A DNA stretch of 64,000 bases from Alcaligenes faecalis (GTDB lineage Bacteria > Pseudomonadota > Gammaproteobacteria > Burkholderiales > Burkholderiaceae_B), in NCBI RefSeq assembly GCF_002443155.1, contig NZ_CP023667.1, positions 1,612,001 to 1,676,000 on the forward strand, written 5' to 3'. Positions within the stretch are counted from its first letter, which is position 1; each line of letters begins with the position of its first letter. The translations under genes were made by a program, and so were the position numbers. Under the pieces are notes generated by a model. It made no database searches. It saw only the letters and a program-made list of their open reading frames with translations, and was not told the DNA's origin. Below are positions 8,700 to 17,953 of this stretch, one piece after another.

Positions 8700-9400
8700 G
8701 TCAGCATGACGGCAAGACCGGAGACGGTCGCAAACACCAGAACCCCAATACGCAGACGGCGTTGATCCAGCCTGTGATGAACCAGGCTGCTCAGGCCCAT
8801 ACCCAGCACCAATGCGGGCAGGCACAAGACGGCATAGCTCAGGTGGGACCACTTCAGTGCACCGGAGATGCCCAGCACGACCAGCGAGATTACTTCCCCC
8901 ACCAGAAAGCACAAGGCGACTGTCGAACGCAGGGTAGCCACGGGCGCGTGCTGGTAGACCAGAGCCAGAGGCGGGCCGCCAATACCGGTGGCGGTTTCAG
9001 TGATGCCAGTCACCAGACCTGTGGCGATAAACGCCTTTTTGCCGGGCGTGAAGCTGGGGGCCAGCACCGACGCCAGCACAGCCAGCAAGGTGCTGATGCC
9101 CACGAATTGGTTTAACCAGTAAGTTGACAGCACCAGCAAAATCCCCAAACCGGCAAAAGTCCCCGCAAAACGTCCGACGGTGATCCAGCCCGCACCGGTG
9201 CGATCAATTCCCTCGCGTTCACGCCAGGCAACATAGGCATTCAGCGGCAGCATCAGGAACAACAATGCTCCTGGTATGGCCTCGGGATGAACCAAAGCCA
9301 GTACCGGAACCACGATCAGGGCAAAACCCATCCCGCTGGCACCCTGAATGAAGGCACCCGCCAGCACGGCGGCAAAAGCAATCAGCAAACCAGCGGTCAT
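8696..9400 (-). CDS. TauE/SafE-family anion exporter-like membrane protein
   Basis: Inner-membrane protein of 234 residues with about eight hydrophobic segments and the TauE/SafE repeats (GASGMGFALIVVPVLALVHP in the first half, GITETATGIGGPPLALVYQ in the second). Family members are linked to export of sulfite or organosulfonates. ATG 9400 overlaps the amidohydrolase stop as ATGA, indicating translational coupling in a three-gene operon. Its role beside a nucleobase permease is unclear. Confidence 0.85.
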   Translation of the reverse strand: MTAGLLIAFAAVLAGAFIQGASGMGFALIVVPVLALVHPEAIPGALLFLMLPLNAYVAWREREGIDRTGAGWITVGRFAGTFAGLGILLVLSTYWLNQFVGISTLLAVLASVLAPSFTPGKKAFIATGLVTGITETATGIGGPPLALVYQHAPVATLRSTVALCFLVGEVISLVVLGISGALKWSHLSYAVLCLPALVLGMGLSSLVHHRLDQRRLRIGVLVFATVSGLAVMLT

Positions 9401-10827
9401 GCCAAGGCCTTTTCTTGCTCTGCGTGACGAGCCAGGTGCTCGGTAGACGGGGCATGCAGCTTGCGGATGTCCGATTGCGCGACAGCATGACGAGCCAATT
9501 CACGCACTTCTTCCAGTAAGGGCAGGGGATCCCAATCCACAGGCTGGCCTTCCCAGAGACGCAGCTTGCCTTGGACCACCACAGCCCGGATCTGATCGCG
9601 GGCGGCAATCCGGACCAGCTCCCAAGGCAGATCCCAGGAAGGCGTCATCTCGGGCACTTGCAGGTCAACGACCAGGAAGTCGGCTTGAGCACCCACTCGA
9701 ATCTGTCCGGTTTGAGCACCCAGGCCCACGACTTCGGCACCGCCTCGGGTCGCCATGTCCAGCCAGGTCCAACCCGCGCCGCAAGAGGAGTCGCCCACCA
9801 TCATGCCGAAGGCAAAGCGTTGTGCGGCCTCGCCATAATCCATCATGCGAAAGGCATCGCTGCGAGTGCCGTCCGTCCCCATGCCCAGACGTATGCCTTG
9901 AACACGCATGGCTTCTGCCGGAGCGACCGCATTGCCTTTCCAGGCGCTGGCAACCGGGTTGTAGGAAACGGCGGCATTCAAATCGGCCAGCAGACGGATT
10001 TCGCTGGGGGTGACCAAGGTGGCATGGGCCAGCAAGGAAGCCGAGCCCAGGGCACCAATATGGGCCAGATGCTCGATCGGGCGGCGGCCATGAGCATTCA
10101 GGGAACGCTCCACGGCAACCAGATGCTCGTTGGCGTGGGTCTGGAACACACGGCCAGCTTCTTCACTCATGGAATAGATACGATGCAACATCGCATCACT
10201 GGCGGCTTCGGGGATAGAGATAGCCAGTGAGGGGCTGATCAAAGCATGGTGCTCCCATTGCTGGAGGTGGGCCTGGGCGCGAGCCACAATAGGCTCGGCG
10301 TCCAATAGTACCGCGCCGTGCTTGTCATTGCAGATCAGGCCCAGAACGCAGCGTATGCCTACGTCTGTGGTGGCTTGCACAATGGCATCCAGATCCTCAG
10401 ACGATCGGGTGCCCGCGTCGCAAACCGTGGTGAATCCGCCTCGCAAGGCTTCCAGTGCCGACAGCTTGCTGGAGGCATACAGATGGCGGGCATTCAAGGT
10501 GCTTTCCAGCGGCACCCAGACCCGGCGGAAAATCTCCGAGGGTTCGCCATACACCAGCGATTTCCCATAAGACTGGGTGACGTGATGGTGTGCATCCACA
10601 AAGCCGGGCATCAGCAAATGGCCGGGCAAGCTCAGGCGCGGCAGCCCTGGGTGACGGGCAGCCATTTCCTCTACCGTGCCAATATCGCTGAAGCGACCTT
10701 CTTCAATCAGTACAGCGTGTCCGCTGACGGGTCCTTGCGGCAGCAAAAGGTGTTCAGGTTCCAGAATGCGGGCCTGAGCCAGGTCGTGGGATTGGAATAA
10801 AGAAGCGTGATTCATGGCACAGCTCAT
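9397..10827 (-). CDS. amidohydrolase, cytosine deaminase / TrzA-AtzA type
   Basis: Metal-dependent deaminase/chlorohydrolase-superfamily enzyme of about 476 residues. Metal ligands are visible as DAHHH near residue 80, QTHANEH and LAHATL in the middle and the catalytic Asp in GTDGTRSD. Such enzymes deaminate purines, pyrimidines or s-triazines; the neighbouring NCS2 permease suggests a nucleobase-like substrate. ATG 10827 overlaps the permease TGA; TTG 10830 and ATG 10815 are alternatives. The exact substrate cannot be read from sequence. Confidence 0.85.
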   Translation of the reverse strand: MSCAMNHASLFQSHDLAQARILEPEHLLLPQGPVSGHAVLIEEGRFSDIGTVEEMAARHPGLPRLSLPGHLLMPGFVDAHHHVTQSYGKSLVYGEPSEIFRRVWVPLESTLNARHLYASSKLSALEALRGGFTTVCDAGTRSSEDLDAIVQATTDVGIRCVLGLICNDKHGAVLLDAEPIVARAQAHLQQWEHHALISPSLAISIPEAASDAMLHRIYSMSEEAGRVFQTHANEHLVAVERSLNAHGRRPIEHLAHIGALGSASLLAHATLVTPSEIRLLADLNAAVSYNPVASAWKGNAVAPAEAMRVQGIRLGMGTDGTRSDAFRMMDYGEAAQRFAFGMMVGDSSCGAGWTWLDMATRGGAEVVGLGAQTGQIRVGAQADFLVVDLQVPEMTPSWDLPWELVRIAARDQIRAVVVQGKLRLWEGQPVDWDPLPLLEEVRELARHAVAQSDIRKLHAPSTEHLARHAEQEKALA

Positions 10828-12164
10828 CAAGAATGTTGAAGGGGGGCGGTTTTGGGGGAGCGCTGGCCGACGTGAATGAACAGATAGTTCAGGACAGCCG
10901 CCGTCAGCGCACCCATGGCAACGCCGTTGGACAAGAGCAAACGCAGTTGGGAGGGAAGTTGGTCGTAGATACCGGGAACGACGATGGGCAGCAAGCCGAC
11001 TGCCAGGGCCGTGGCAACGACATACATGGCGGCGTGGCCACGCAGGTCTACCTTGCGCAACATGTCTATGCCCATGGTGCCCACGATGGCAAAGACCACC
11101 AGGCCGGTTGCTCCAATGACAGAGGCAGGGATGACGCTGATCAGGGCAGACAGGGGCGAGAACACGCCAAACAGAATCAGGAACAGTCCACCGACGGCGG
11201 TGACATAGCGGGAACGCACTTGGGTGGCGCGGATGATGCCGATGTTCTCGCCACTGGTAATGATCAGCGAGGTCCCGAAAATCCCGCCCAGCAAAGAAGC
11301 CAGCCCGTCGCCTCGGATCGTATTGGGGACTTGTGCCTGTTGCTCGGCCTCGTCTTCTTTGCCTAGGACTTCATTCAAGGCAATGGTCTGGCCAGTGGCT
11401 TCAACCATGGAAATCAAGGTGAACAGCAGCAGCGGCAAAGCGGCAATCAGATCAAAGTTGGGCGGGCCAAAGGGGAAAGGTGACGGCAGGGCCAGCAGTG
11501 GGCCGCTGCCCACGCCGCTCAAGCTGATGTCGCCCATCAAGGCAGCGGACAAGGCACCCACAATCAAGCCCAGCAAGATAGCCAGCTGGCGGCACATGCC
11601 CTTGAGCAGCCGGGCAAACAGCACGGTAGACACAATGGTGATCAGGGCCAGCAACAAATTGTCGGTATTGCCGAAATTGGCCGAGCCCGGTGTGCCGGCA
11701 ATCAGCTTACCGGAGATTTGCGCCAGATTGATGGCAACCAGCAAGAGCATGATGCCGATCACCAGCGATGGGAAGTAACGCAAAAAGCGTTTGAAGATAG
11801 GGACGATCAGAAAGTACAGCAGGGCGGACAGAATCACCGCCCCGGAGGCCGTGGGCAGATCGGTTTGTTGCGCGATCAGAATGAACAGGATGATGGGTGC
11901 ACCACCGGGCAGCATCACAAAAGGCAGTTTGGCGCCTATACCGGCCGGGCCGAAAGATTGGATCAAGGTGCCTATACCACAGACCAGAAAGGTGGCGCTG
12001 AGTAGTTGAGTGGTCAGGGCCGCATCAAAACCCAGGGCCTTGCTCATCAAGAACACAGCCGCGATGGGGGAGGCGGCCATGACCAGTACGTGTTGCAGCC
12101 CGAAGGCGATCATGCGCTGAGGGGAATACAGCTCATCCACTTGCGCAGTGGGGGTGTCTTTCAT
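10827..12164 (-). CDS. NCS2 (uracil/xanthine-type) nucleobase permease
   Basis: Proton-coupled permease of 445 residues, about 12-14 membrane segments. The first segment has the QH motif (FGLQHVLVM) and the second half the NCS2 signature SGENIGIIRATQVRSR. ATG 12164 follows AGGAGA. It is the first gene of the operon permease-amidohydrolase-TauE; its start is about 100 nt from a perfect LacI-type palindrome. Purine versus pyrimidine preference is not resolved. Confidence 0.9.
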   Translation of the reverse strand: MKDTPTAQVDELYSPQRMIAFGLQHVLVMAASPIAAVFLMSKALGFDAALTTQLLSATFLVCGIGTLIQSFGPAGIGAKLPFVMLPGGAPIILFILIAQQTDLPTASGAVILSALLYFLIVPIFKRFLRYFPSLVIGIMLLLVAINLAQISGKLIAGTPGSANFGNTDNLLLALITIVSTVLFARLLKGMCRQLAILLGLIVGALSAALMGDISLSGVGSGPLLALPSPFPFGPPNFDLIAALPLLLFTLISMVEATGQTIALNEVLGKEDEAEQQAQVPNTIRGDGLASLLGGIFGTSLIITSGENIGIIRATQVRSRYVTAVGGLFLILFGVFSPLSALISVIPASVIGATGLVVFAIVGTMGIDMLRKVDLRGHAAMYVVATALAVGLLPIVVPGIYDQLPSQLRLLLSNGVAMGALTAAVLNYLFIHVGQRSPKTAPLQHS

Positions 12165-12267
12165 CAGTGTCTCCTGTGCTGCGTGGTCAGGCTTTCAAGA
12201 GCCTGCCGCAGTCCTTTGGTTTTTGTTGCGTTATGAGTAAAACGATTTGGTTGCGATTTTATAATCA

Positions 12268-12283
12268 ACCAAAACGTTTTGGT
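12268..12283. promoter_or_regulatory. LacI/PurR-type operator of the permease operon
   Basis: ACCAAAACGTTTTGGT is a 16-bp perfect palindrome with the central CG step typical of LacI-family sites and close to the enteric PurR box core AAACGTTT. On the minus strand it is followed directly by a TATAAA box (about 12258-12263), so bound repressor would cover the spacer. A half-similar site, TAAAACGATTTGGTT, is at 12238-12252. Confidence 0.7.
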
Positions 12284-12359
12284 AGTGTATTTATGCTTTT
12301 CTGAAAAGTCGATGTGGAAATCGAATAAGGATTATTTCGTTAGACTGAAATAGCCTGTT

Positions 12360-12431
12360 GGAGGCAGAGGAGGCAGAGGAGGCAGAGGAGGCAGAGGAGG
12401 CAGAGGAGGCAGAGGAGGCAGAGGAGGTAGT
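12360..12431. repeat. 9-bp tandem repeat (GGAGGCAGA) x7 plus a degenerate copy
   Basis: Seven perfect GGAGGCAGA units (12360-12422) and one degenerate unit (GGAGGTAGT, 12423-12431). It lies in the 380-bp gap between the minus-strand permease start and the cupin stop and is not inside a supported gene. Purine-rich on the plus strand; copy number is likely to vary by slippage. Confidence 0.9.
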
Positions 12432-12548
12432 CACGCGACTGCTGGAAAGTGTCGACGGCAAGAATAGACGTCGGAAGGGTGCCCCGCATTTTTCGCCCCC
12501 CAGGCAGTCAGTCCCGACCGCCTAAAGGGCGTTTTTACGTAACAGGCT

Positions 12549-12878
12549 TTAATCCACGATGTAGAGCTTGGCACCCGTCTGGGTGGAGGAACGATGTGGC
12601 TCGGCATTGTCGGCCACATGGTAGGACTGTCCCGGCTCCAGGGTGAAGCGGCGTCCGTCTTCCAGCTCGGTATCCAGCTTGCCTTCCAGGCATAGCAACA
12701 TATGGCCCTTTACACACCAGTGATCGGCCAGATAGCCGGGGCTGTATTCCACCATGCGTACCCGGATAGGGCCAAATTGCTGGGTGCGCCACAGGGCCAT
12801 GCCTGTTTCGCCTTTATGTTCAGTGGGAGTGATGTCGGACCAGTTGACGGTGCAAAAGGGTAGGTTCTGAATATCCAT
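12549..12878 (-). CDS. small cupin (DHCW-motif family)
   Basis: Single-domain beta-barrel cupin of 109 residues. The core ADHWCVKGHMLLCLEG supplies the His/Cys motif and PGQSYHVAD the second cupin motif. Relatives start with a short helix then TPTEHKGETG, which matches when the ATG at 12878 is used; a TTG at 12929 with AAGGAG 10 nt upstream would add 17 residues. Usual role is metal-bound small-molecule binding or isomerisation; no substrate can be assigned. Monocistronic. Confidence 0.78.
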   Translation of the reverse strand: MDIQNLPFCTVNWSDITPTEHKGETGMALWRTQQFGPIRVRMVEYSPGYLADHWCVKGHMLLCLEGKLDTELEDGRRFTLEPGQSYHVADNAEPHRSSTQTGAKLYIVD

Positions 12879-13073
12879 GTTTGTGGCTCGTTTGAAGGGA
12901 TGGGTTTCATAGTAGGCCTGTTTGGCCAACCTGGTTTGTCTCCTTACTATTTTTCCTTGATACAGGCGATTTCAATTTAGAAATTTACTGACGTCACAAA
13001 TGCGCGGAGATCAGGAATACTCGCGTTCAACAGGGGCTCTTCATGGCACTTGTACTGATAAAAGGGGAAGCGC

Positions 13074-13868
13074 ATGAGTCTGTCTCAATCATTCTTATCT
13101 GCACGGCACCGTGGTCGCTGGAGCATACTGGCCGCGGCGTTCTTGCTGTCTGCCTGCAGCAGTTTGCCTCAACAGTCGGCACAGCGTGAGGCAGTATCGA
13201 CTGCAGCGCCGCAAACAGCCTCGACCTTGGGGACGCAGTGGGGGGAAGGGCGTGAGTCACGAGCCTATTCTGTCCAGGCTCAGCGCATCGAGCCGCAGCG
13301 CGATGAGCTGCAATTAGCCTATTCCGATGAGCGCAGCATTCGCCAGGCTTTGGGCCAAAATCTGGATGCCCAGCGCAGCATCTTGCTGGATCAAGGCAAG
13401 GTGGAGCTGTCTGTTCATGATGGACGCGACACACCTTTGACTATTTTCAGCAGCATTGGGCAGCGGAACTATCAATTGGCCGGCAAATCAGGCGAGCGTT
13501 ACGTGCTGGTCTACACCAATCGCAGTTCCACGCCTTATGAAATCATCACGACAGTAGATGGCCTGGATGTCTTGTCGGGCAAAGCAGGTAGTCGTAGCCA
13601 TAACGGCTATCTCTTGCAGGCTGGCGCTGTCTTGCGTATCGAAGGTTTTCGCAAGAGCGCGGATGAAGTGGCTGCCTTCCGTTTCTCAGGCAGGGACAAA
13701 GCGTATGCCGCGAACAGCTTGGCTGGCGATACCCGCAATATCGGTGTGATCGGTACGGTACTTTACGAAGTGCGCCCGGTGACTCCGGCTCAACCTGCCG
13801 TACAGTCGCCCAATCCTTTTCCTGCGGATAAGGGAAATGGCCAATACGCGCCACCGCCTCGTTACTAA
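13074..13868 (+). CDS. lipoprotein of unknown function
   Basis: 264 residues with a basic N terminus, hydrophobic stretch and lipobox LSAC at about Cys28 followed by SS. After a Ser/Ala/Gln linker there is a compact, probably beta-rich domain (about 95-240) with GERYVLVYTNRSSTPYEIIT and DVLSGKAGSRSHNGYLLQAG, then a Pro-rich tail. AGGGGA precedes the ATG. I do not recognise a named family; position next to QmcA/NfeD and other envelope genes fits an envelope role. Confidence 0.7.
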   Translation: MSLSQSFLSARHRGRWSILAAAFLLSACSSLPQQSAQREAVSTAAPQTASTLGTQWGEGRESRAYSVQAQRIEPQRDELQLAYSDERSIRQALGQNLDAQRSILLDQGKVELSVHDGRDTPLTIFSSIGQRNYQLAGKSGERYVLVYTNRSSTPYEIITTVDGLDVLSGKAGSRSHNGYLLQAGAVLRIEGFRKSADEVAAFRFSGRDKAYAANSLAGDTRNIGVIGTVLYEVRPVTPAQPAVQSPNPFPADKGNGQYAPPPRY

Positions 13869-14028
13869 GGCTTGAAGGGCCACTCATCAATATGGCGGTC
13901 AGGTTTTGCTGAGTGGCCAATAAACGTTAGCAATCAAGTCAGGGCTTTGAAGGGGAAAGTACGCGCTTGGAGCCCTGCTGTGACTCTGCTAAGGTGTGCC
14001 AGGATTAGCCATTTTGCAAGGACGTCCC

Positions 14029-14619
14029 GTGCCGCCAGAGTTGATCCATCCAGAGCATTTTGTCCACGTACGCATCATCATCGGCATGGTGCTGGGGATC
14101 AGTATTTCCAGGCTGATCGTAGGCGTCTCTGAATTCATCCAGCACCCCAAAGCCAAGCGTATCTATCCCATTCATCTGGGATGGGTGTTGTATCTGTTCC
14201 TGACGATTATTCATTTCTGGTGGTACGAGTTCAGTCTGGTGAAAGTGCAGGTCTGGTCCTTTCAGCTGTATTTTTTCCTGATTCTGTATACCTGTGTTTT
14301 TGCCATTATGGCGTCCTTGCTGTTTCCATCCAATATGGAGGAATACCGGGGGTTCGAAGATTATTTCCAGACCCGGCGGCGTTCGCTTTACGGCTTTTTT
14401 GTGCTGATTCAGCTCATGGATGTAATCGACACCGCCATTAAAGGGAAAGATTATTTCTTGAGTCTGGGTTTGGAGTATCCCGTGCAGCAGGCCGTGTTCA
14501 TTGTCATGGGCTTGATTGCCATGGTGGTGCCCAGCAAGCCTTATCAGGCGGCCTTGGTGGTGTTGACGATCGTTTATAAAGGGCTGTGGATTTTCCGTCT
14601 GTACGACATTCTGAATTGA
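14029..14619 (+). CDS. integral membrane protein, unknown
   Basis: 196 residues, about five membrane segments with aromatic-rich loops (HLGWVLYLFLTIIHFWWYEF). GTG 14029 is chosen because AAGGA lies 6 nt upstream; GTG 13996 has AAGG almost touching it. No recognised domain. Monocistronic between two intergenic regions of about 160-220 bp. Confidence 0.65.
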   Translation: MPPELIHPEHFVHVRIIIGMVLGISISRLIVGVSEFIQHPKAKRIYPIHLGWVLYLFLTIIHFWWYEFSLVKVQVWSFQLYFFLILYTCVFAIMASLLFPSNMEEYRGFEDYFQTRRRSLYGFFVLIQLMDVIDTAIKGKDYFLSLGLEYPVQQAVFIVMGLIAMVVPSKPYQAALVVLTIVYKGLWIFRLYDILN

Positions 14620-14843
14620 ATCCGCCGGTCATTTTTCTGCTGCTGATCTGCCCTTGAAGGCATAAGGCCTGTCTGCTGTTGAGCCCCCTGCATTTGATTT
14701 TTACGAACCCGCCGTTCACCGCGCTCCAAGCCTGATCGTTCAGCTATAGGCTATAGGGCGGTCAAACATCCTCTTTAGCGGATCTGTCATTAAGGCTGGG
14801 CTAAAATCGCTTTTTCAGTTGTGTTCTTGGAGAGGGTATCGAC

Positions 14844-15770
14844 ATGAGTGGCTCCTTTACTTTTGTGGTGATGTTGGCGTTTTTGGCTGTGGTCGTGGTG
14901 ATGGCTGGGGTCAAAGTCGTGCCTCAGGGCCAGCAATGGACGGTCGAGCGTTTTGGTCGCTATACCCGTACCCTGACGCCGGGCTTGTCCTTGCTGGTGC
15001 CTTTTATGGATCGCGTGGGCCGCAAGCTCAAAATGATGGAGTCCGTGCTGGATGTGCCCTCGCAAAATGTGATTTCCCGCGACAACGTGGCCGTGACAGC
15101 AGACGGTGTGGTGTTTTATCGCATCGACAATGCTGCCCAGGCGGCCTACGAAATTGATCACCTGGAAATGGCCATTGTGAACCTGACCACTACCAACCTG
15201 CGTTCGGTTCTGGGTTCGATGGAACTGGACCACATGCTGTCCAACCGCGAGGTCATTAACGATCGCCTGCTGGCGGCGGTGGATGCGGCCACCACGCCTT
15301 GGGGGGTAAAAGTTACCCGAGTGGAGATCCGTGATTTGAATATGGCGCCCGAGTTGCAGGAAGCCATGAACCTGCAAATGACGGCAGAGCGCCATCGTCG
15401 TGCTGCCGTGACCAAGGCCAGCGGCCAGAAAGAAGCCGAGGTGCTGCAAGCCGAAGGAGAGAAGCAAGCGGCCGTATTGCGTGCCGAGGGTGAAAAACAA
15501 TCCGCTATCTTGCGTGCCGAAGCGCGTGAGCGTGAAGCCGAGGCTGAAGCCCGTGCAACCCGCGAAGTGTCCGAAGCCATCAAGAGCGGTGACGTGCAGG
15601 CCCTGCAGTACTTTGTGGGTTTGAAGTATGTGGAAGCCTTGCGAGATGTGGGCACGGGTCCTAACAGCAAGCTGGTGCTGATGCCTTTGGAAGCCAGCGG
15701 CATTACCGGTGCCGTGGCGGGTGTGACCGAGCTGCTCAAGACCACCGGCAGCAAGCTGGGACAAGGCTAA
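14844..15770 (+). CDS. qmcA: SPFH/Band 7 membrane protein (QmcA-like)
   Basis: 308 residues: one N-terminal membrane anchor (about 6-24), then a stomatin/prohibitin domain (VPQGQQWTVERFGRYTRTL ... LGSMELDHMLSNRE) and an Ala/Glu coiled coil (about 190-240) ending in a short C-terminal domain. These proteins form large ring-like assemblies at the inner membrane and are linked to membrane-protein quality control. It lies 23 nt upstream of an NfeD protein, the standard partner. Confidence 0.9.
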   Translation: MSGSFTFVVMLAFLAVVVVMAGVKVVPQGQQWTVERFGRYTRTLTPGLSLLVPFMDRVGRKLKMMESVLDVPSQNVISRDNVAVTADGVVFYRIDNAAQAAYEIDHLEMAIVNLTTTNLRSVLGSMELDHMLSNREVINDRLLAAVDAATTPWGVKVTRVEIRDLNMAPELQEAMNLQMTAERHRRAAVTKASGQKEAEVLQAEGEKQAAVLRAEGEKQSAILRAEAREREAEAEARATREVSEAIKSGDVQALQYFVGLKYVEALRDVGTGPNSKLVLMPLEASGITGAVAGVTELLKTTGSKLGQG

Positions 15771-15793
15771 GCGGACAGCTGGAGGTGCTGATC

Positions 15794-16246
15794 TTGTCAT
15801 TCATTTTTGATTCCTTCTGGTATTGGCTGGTGTCTGGCCTTGTGCTGATCGCTGCCGAGGTTGTCATCTCCGGCGTTTATCTGCTGTGGCTGGGCCTGGG
15901 AGCCCTGACGGTGGGCTTGTTTGCTGCCGCCTGGCCTGACGCGCCCAACTGGCTTCAGTGGCTGATTCTGGCTGTTGCCATGTTGGGGTGGGTGGTTGTC
16001 GGTGTGCGTTGGCAACGGCGCAGCCGGGCCAATCAGCCCGACATTCTGAATACCGGCTTGAGCGCCTATGTGGGTGCTCGTGCGCAGGTCAGTGAAAGCT
16101 TTGTGAATGGTCGTGGACGTATTCGGCTTAACGATAGTTATTACAGTGCCACAGCGACCCAAAATCTGGAGCAGGGCGCTGCGGTTGTGGTCTTGGCGGT
16201 GGAAGGCGCCGAAATGCGTGTTCAGGCTGTTGAGCAAGACAAATAG
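15794..16246 (+). CDS. NfeD-family membrane protein
   Basis: 150 residues with two or three N-terminal membrane segments and a C-terminal OB-fold domain (GARAQVSESFVNGRGRIRLN). NfeD proteins pair with SPFH proteins such as the QmcA just upstream. GGAGGT at 15781-15786 sits 7 nt before TTG 15794, so I prefer that start; GTG 15785 would overlap the ribosome site. Confidence 0.85.
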   Translation: MSFIFDSFWYWLVSGLVLIAAEVVISGVYLLWLGLGALTVGLFAAAWPDAPNWLQWLILAVAMLGWVVVGVRWQRRSRANQPDILNTGLSAYVGARAQVSESFVNGRGRIRLNDSYYSATATQNLEQGAAVVVLAVEGAEMRVQAVEQDK

Positions 16247-16260
16247 CAGGATGTAGAACA

Positions 16261-17019
16261 ATGATGAACAATCGCTACGGCAAGCTGGCTTCTTTGGTGT
16301 ATCACCTGGACAAGCCAGTAGGACGCTCTTTTGGGGATGTGGAGTACTACCTGGAGCGCTTGCACGGCACAAGCGGGCCGATTCTGGAGCCTGCAGTAGG
16401 CACAGGGCGCATTCTGATTCCCTTGCTGCAGGCGGGGCTGGATATCAGCGGCTTCGATCTGTCGCAGGAAATGCTGGATTATTGCCACCGTGAATTGGAA
16501 CTGCGCTCTTTGACGACGCAGCTTCAACTGGCCGGTTTTACGGACTTCACAGCAGGCCGCCCCTTGGAGGCGATTGTGGTGCCAGCCGGCTCTTTCCAGT
16601 TGCTGGATTCGTTTGAGCAAGGCATGGCCGCGCTAAGCCGTTTTCATGCCAGCCTGAAGCCAGGTGGACGGCTGTTGCTGGATCTGGACCCGGTGGCGGC
16701 GATTTTGAGTGTGCATCCAGGCATGCGGACCTGGTCGGCCGCTCCGCATGGACTTATTACTCTCAATGCCACCGCCTTGGACAAGGACTATTGCGCTCAG
16801 GTAAGCTGTGAAATGCATCGCTACGAGTTGTGGGAGCATGGTGTCTTGCTGGAAACCCAGCTGGAACAATTCTCGCTGCGCTGGTGGGGTGTTCAGGAAC
16901 TGCGCATGGCGCTGGAGCAAGTGGGTTTTGGCGAGATTGTTATCTCCGGCGGGTATCAGTACGGCAAGACACCGCAGGACACTGACGGAATTATTTCGTT
17001 TGAAGCGCGCAAGCTGTAA
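16261..17019 (+). CDS. class I SAM-dependent methyltransferase
   Basis: 252 residues with the SAM-binding motif ILEPAVGTGRILI (about 41-53), a following acidic strand FDLSQEML, and LKPGGRLLLDLD further on. Substrate unknown. It begins 14 nt after nfeD and may be read from the same transcript. A short hexanucleotide repeat begins right at its stop codon. Confidence 0.85.
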   Translation: MMNNRYGKLASLVYHLDKPVGRSFGDVEYYLERLHGTSGPILEPAVGTGRILIPLLQAGLDISGFDLSQEMLDYCHRELELRSLTTQLQLAGFTDFTAGRPLEAIVVPAGSFQLLDSFEQGMAALSRFHASLKPGGRLLLDLDPVAAILSVHPGMRTWSAAPHGLITLNATALDKDYCAQVSCEMHRYELWEHGVLLETQLEQFSLRWWGVQELRMALEQVGFGEIVISGGYQYGKTPQDTDGIISFEARKL

Positions 17020-17043
17020 GACTGGGACTGGGACTGGGACTGG
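17020..17043. repeat. (GACTGG)x4 hexanucleotide repeat
   Basis: Four perfect GACTGG units immediately after the methyltransferase TAA, in the leader region of the WG-repeat gene. Confidence 0.85.
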
Positions 17044-17098
17044 GCTTGGTGCCAGTCATCGTATTAGTGTGGTGGCTAAGGCGGAAACTGTACGCGAT

Positions 17099-17629
<531 letters not shown>

Positions 17630-17674
17630 TCCGCACACAGTACACTGCAGTACAGAACTTATCCGGAGAACACG

Positions 17675-17914
17675 ATGAAGAAATGGGGAATCCTGGGATT
17701 GGTCGGCGTCTTGTCTGCTTGTGCCAATCAGCCCTCGACACAACCACCCGTGGGTATTGCCAATCCGGCTTCGGCTTATTGCGTGGAGAAGGGCGGGCGT
17801 TTGGACATTGTAAATACACCGACAGGGCAGGTGGGCATGTGCACTTTGCCGGATGGCACGGTGATTGAAGAGTGGGAACTGATGCGCCGCGACCACCCTT
17901 CGGCAAAGTCCTGA
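17675..17914 (+). CDS. DUF333 small lipoprotein
   Basis: 79 residues: lipoprotein signal with LSAC (about Cys16), then a DUF333 domain (NPASAYCVEKGGRLDIV ... CTLPDGTVIEEWEL). The family has conserved Cys and EEW residues and no established biochemical activity. Preceded by CGGAG. A paralogue lies at 20252-20497. A bidirectional terminator follows. Confidence 0.82.
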   Translation: MKKWGILGLVGVLSACANQPSTQPPVGIANPASAYCVEKGGRLDIVNTPTGQVGMCTLPDGTVIEEWELMRRDHPSAKS

Positions 17915-17925
17915 TGCCAGATAAT

Positions 17926-17950
17926 AAAAGCCAGCTATTCGCTGGCTTTT
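17926..17950. terminator. bidirectional terminator
   Basis: AAAAGCCAGC-TATTC-GCTGGCTTTT, a 10-bp stem with A-run and T-run, lies between the converging DUF333 gene and the minus-strand gene ending at 17954. Confidence 0.85.
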
Positions 17951-17953
17951 ATA

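Noticed and set aside
12360..12431. CRISPR-like array
   Set aside because: Units are 9 bp, perfectly contiguous and without spacers; it is a simple tandem repeat.
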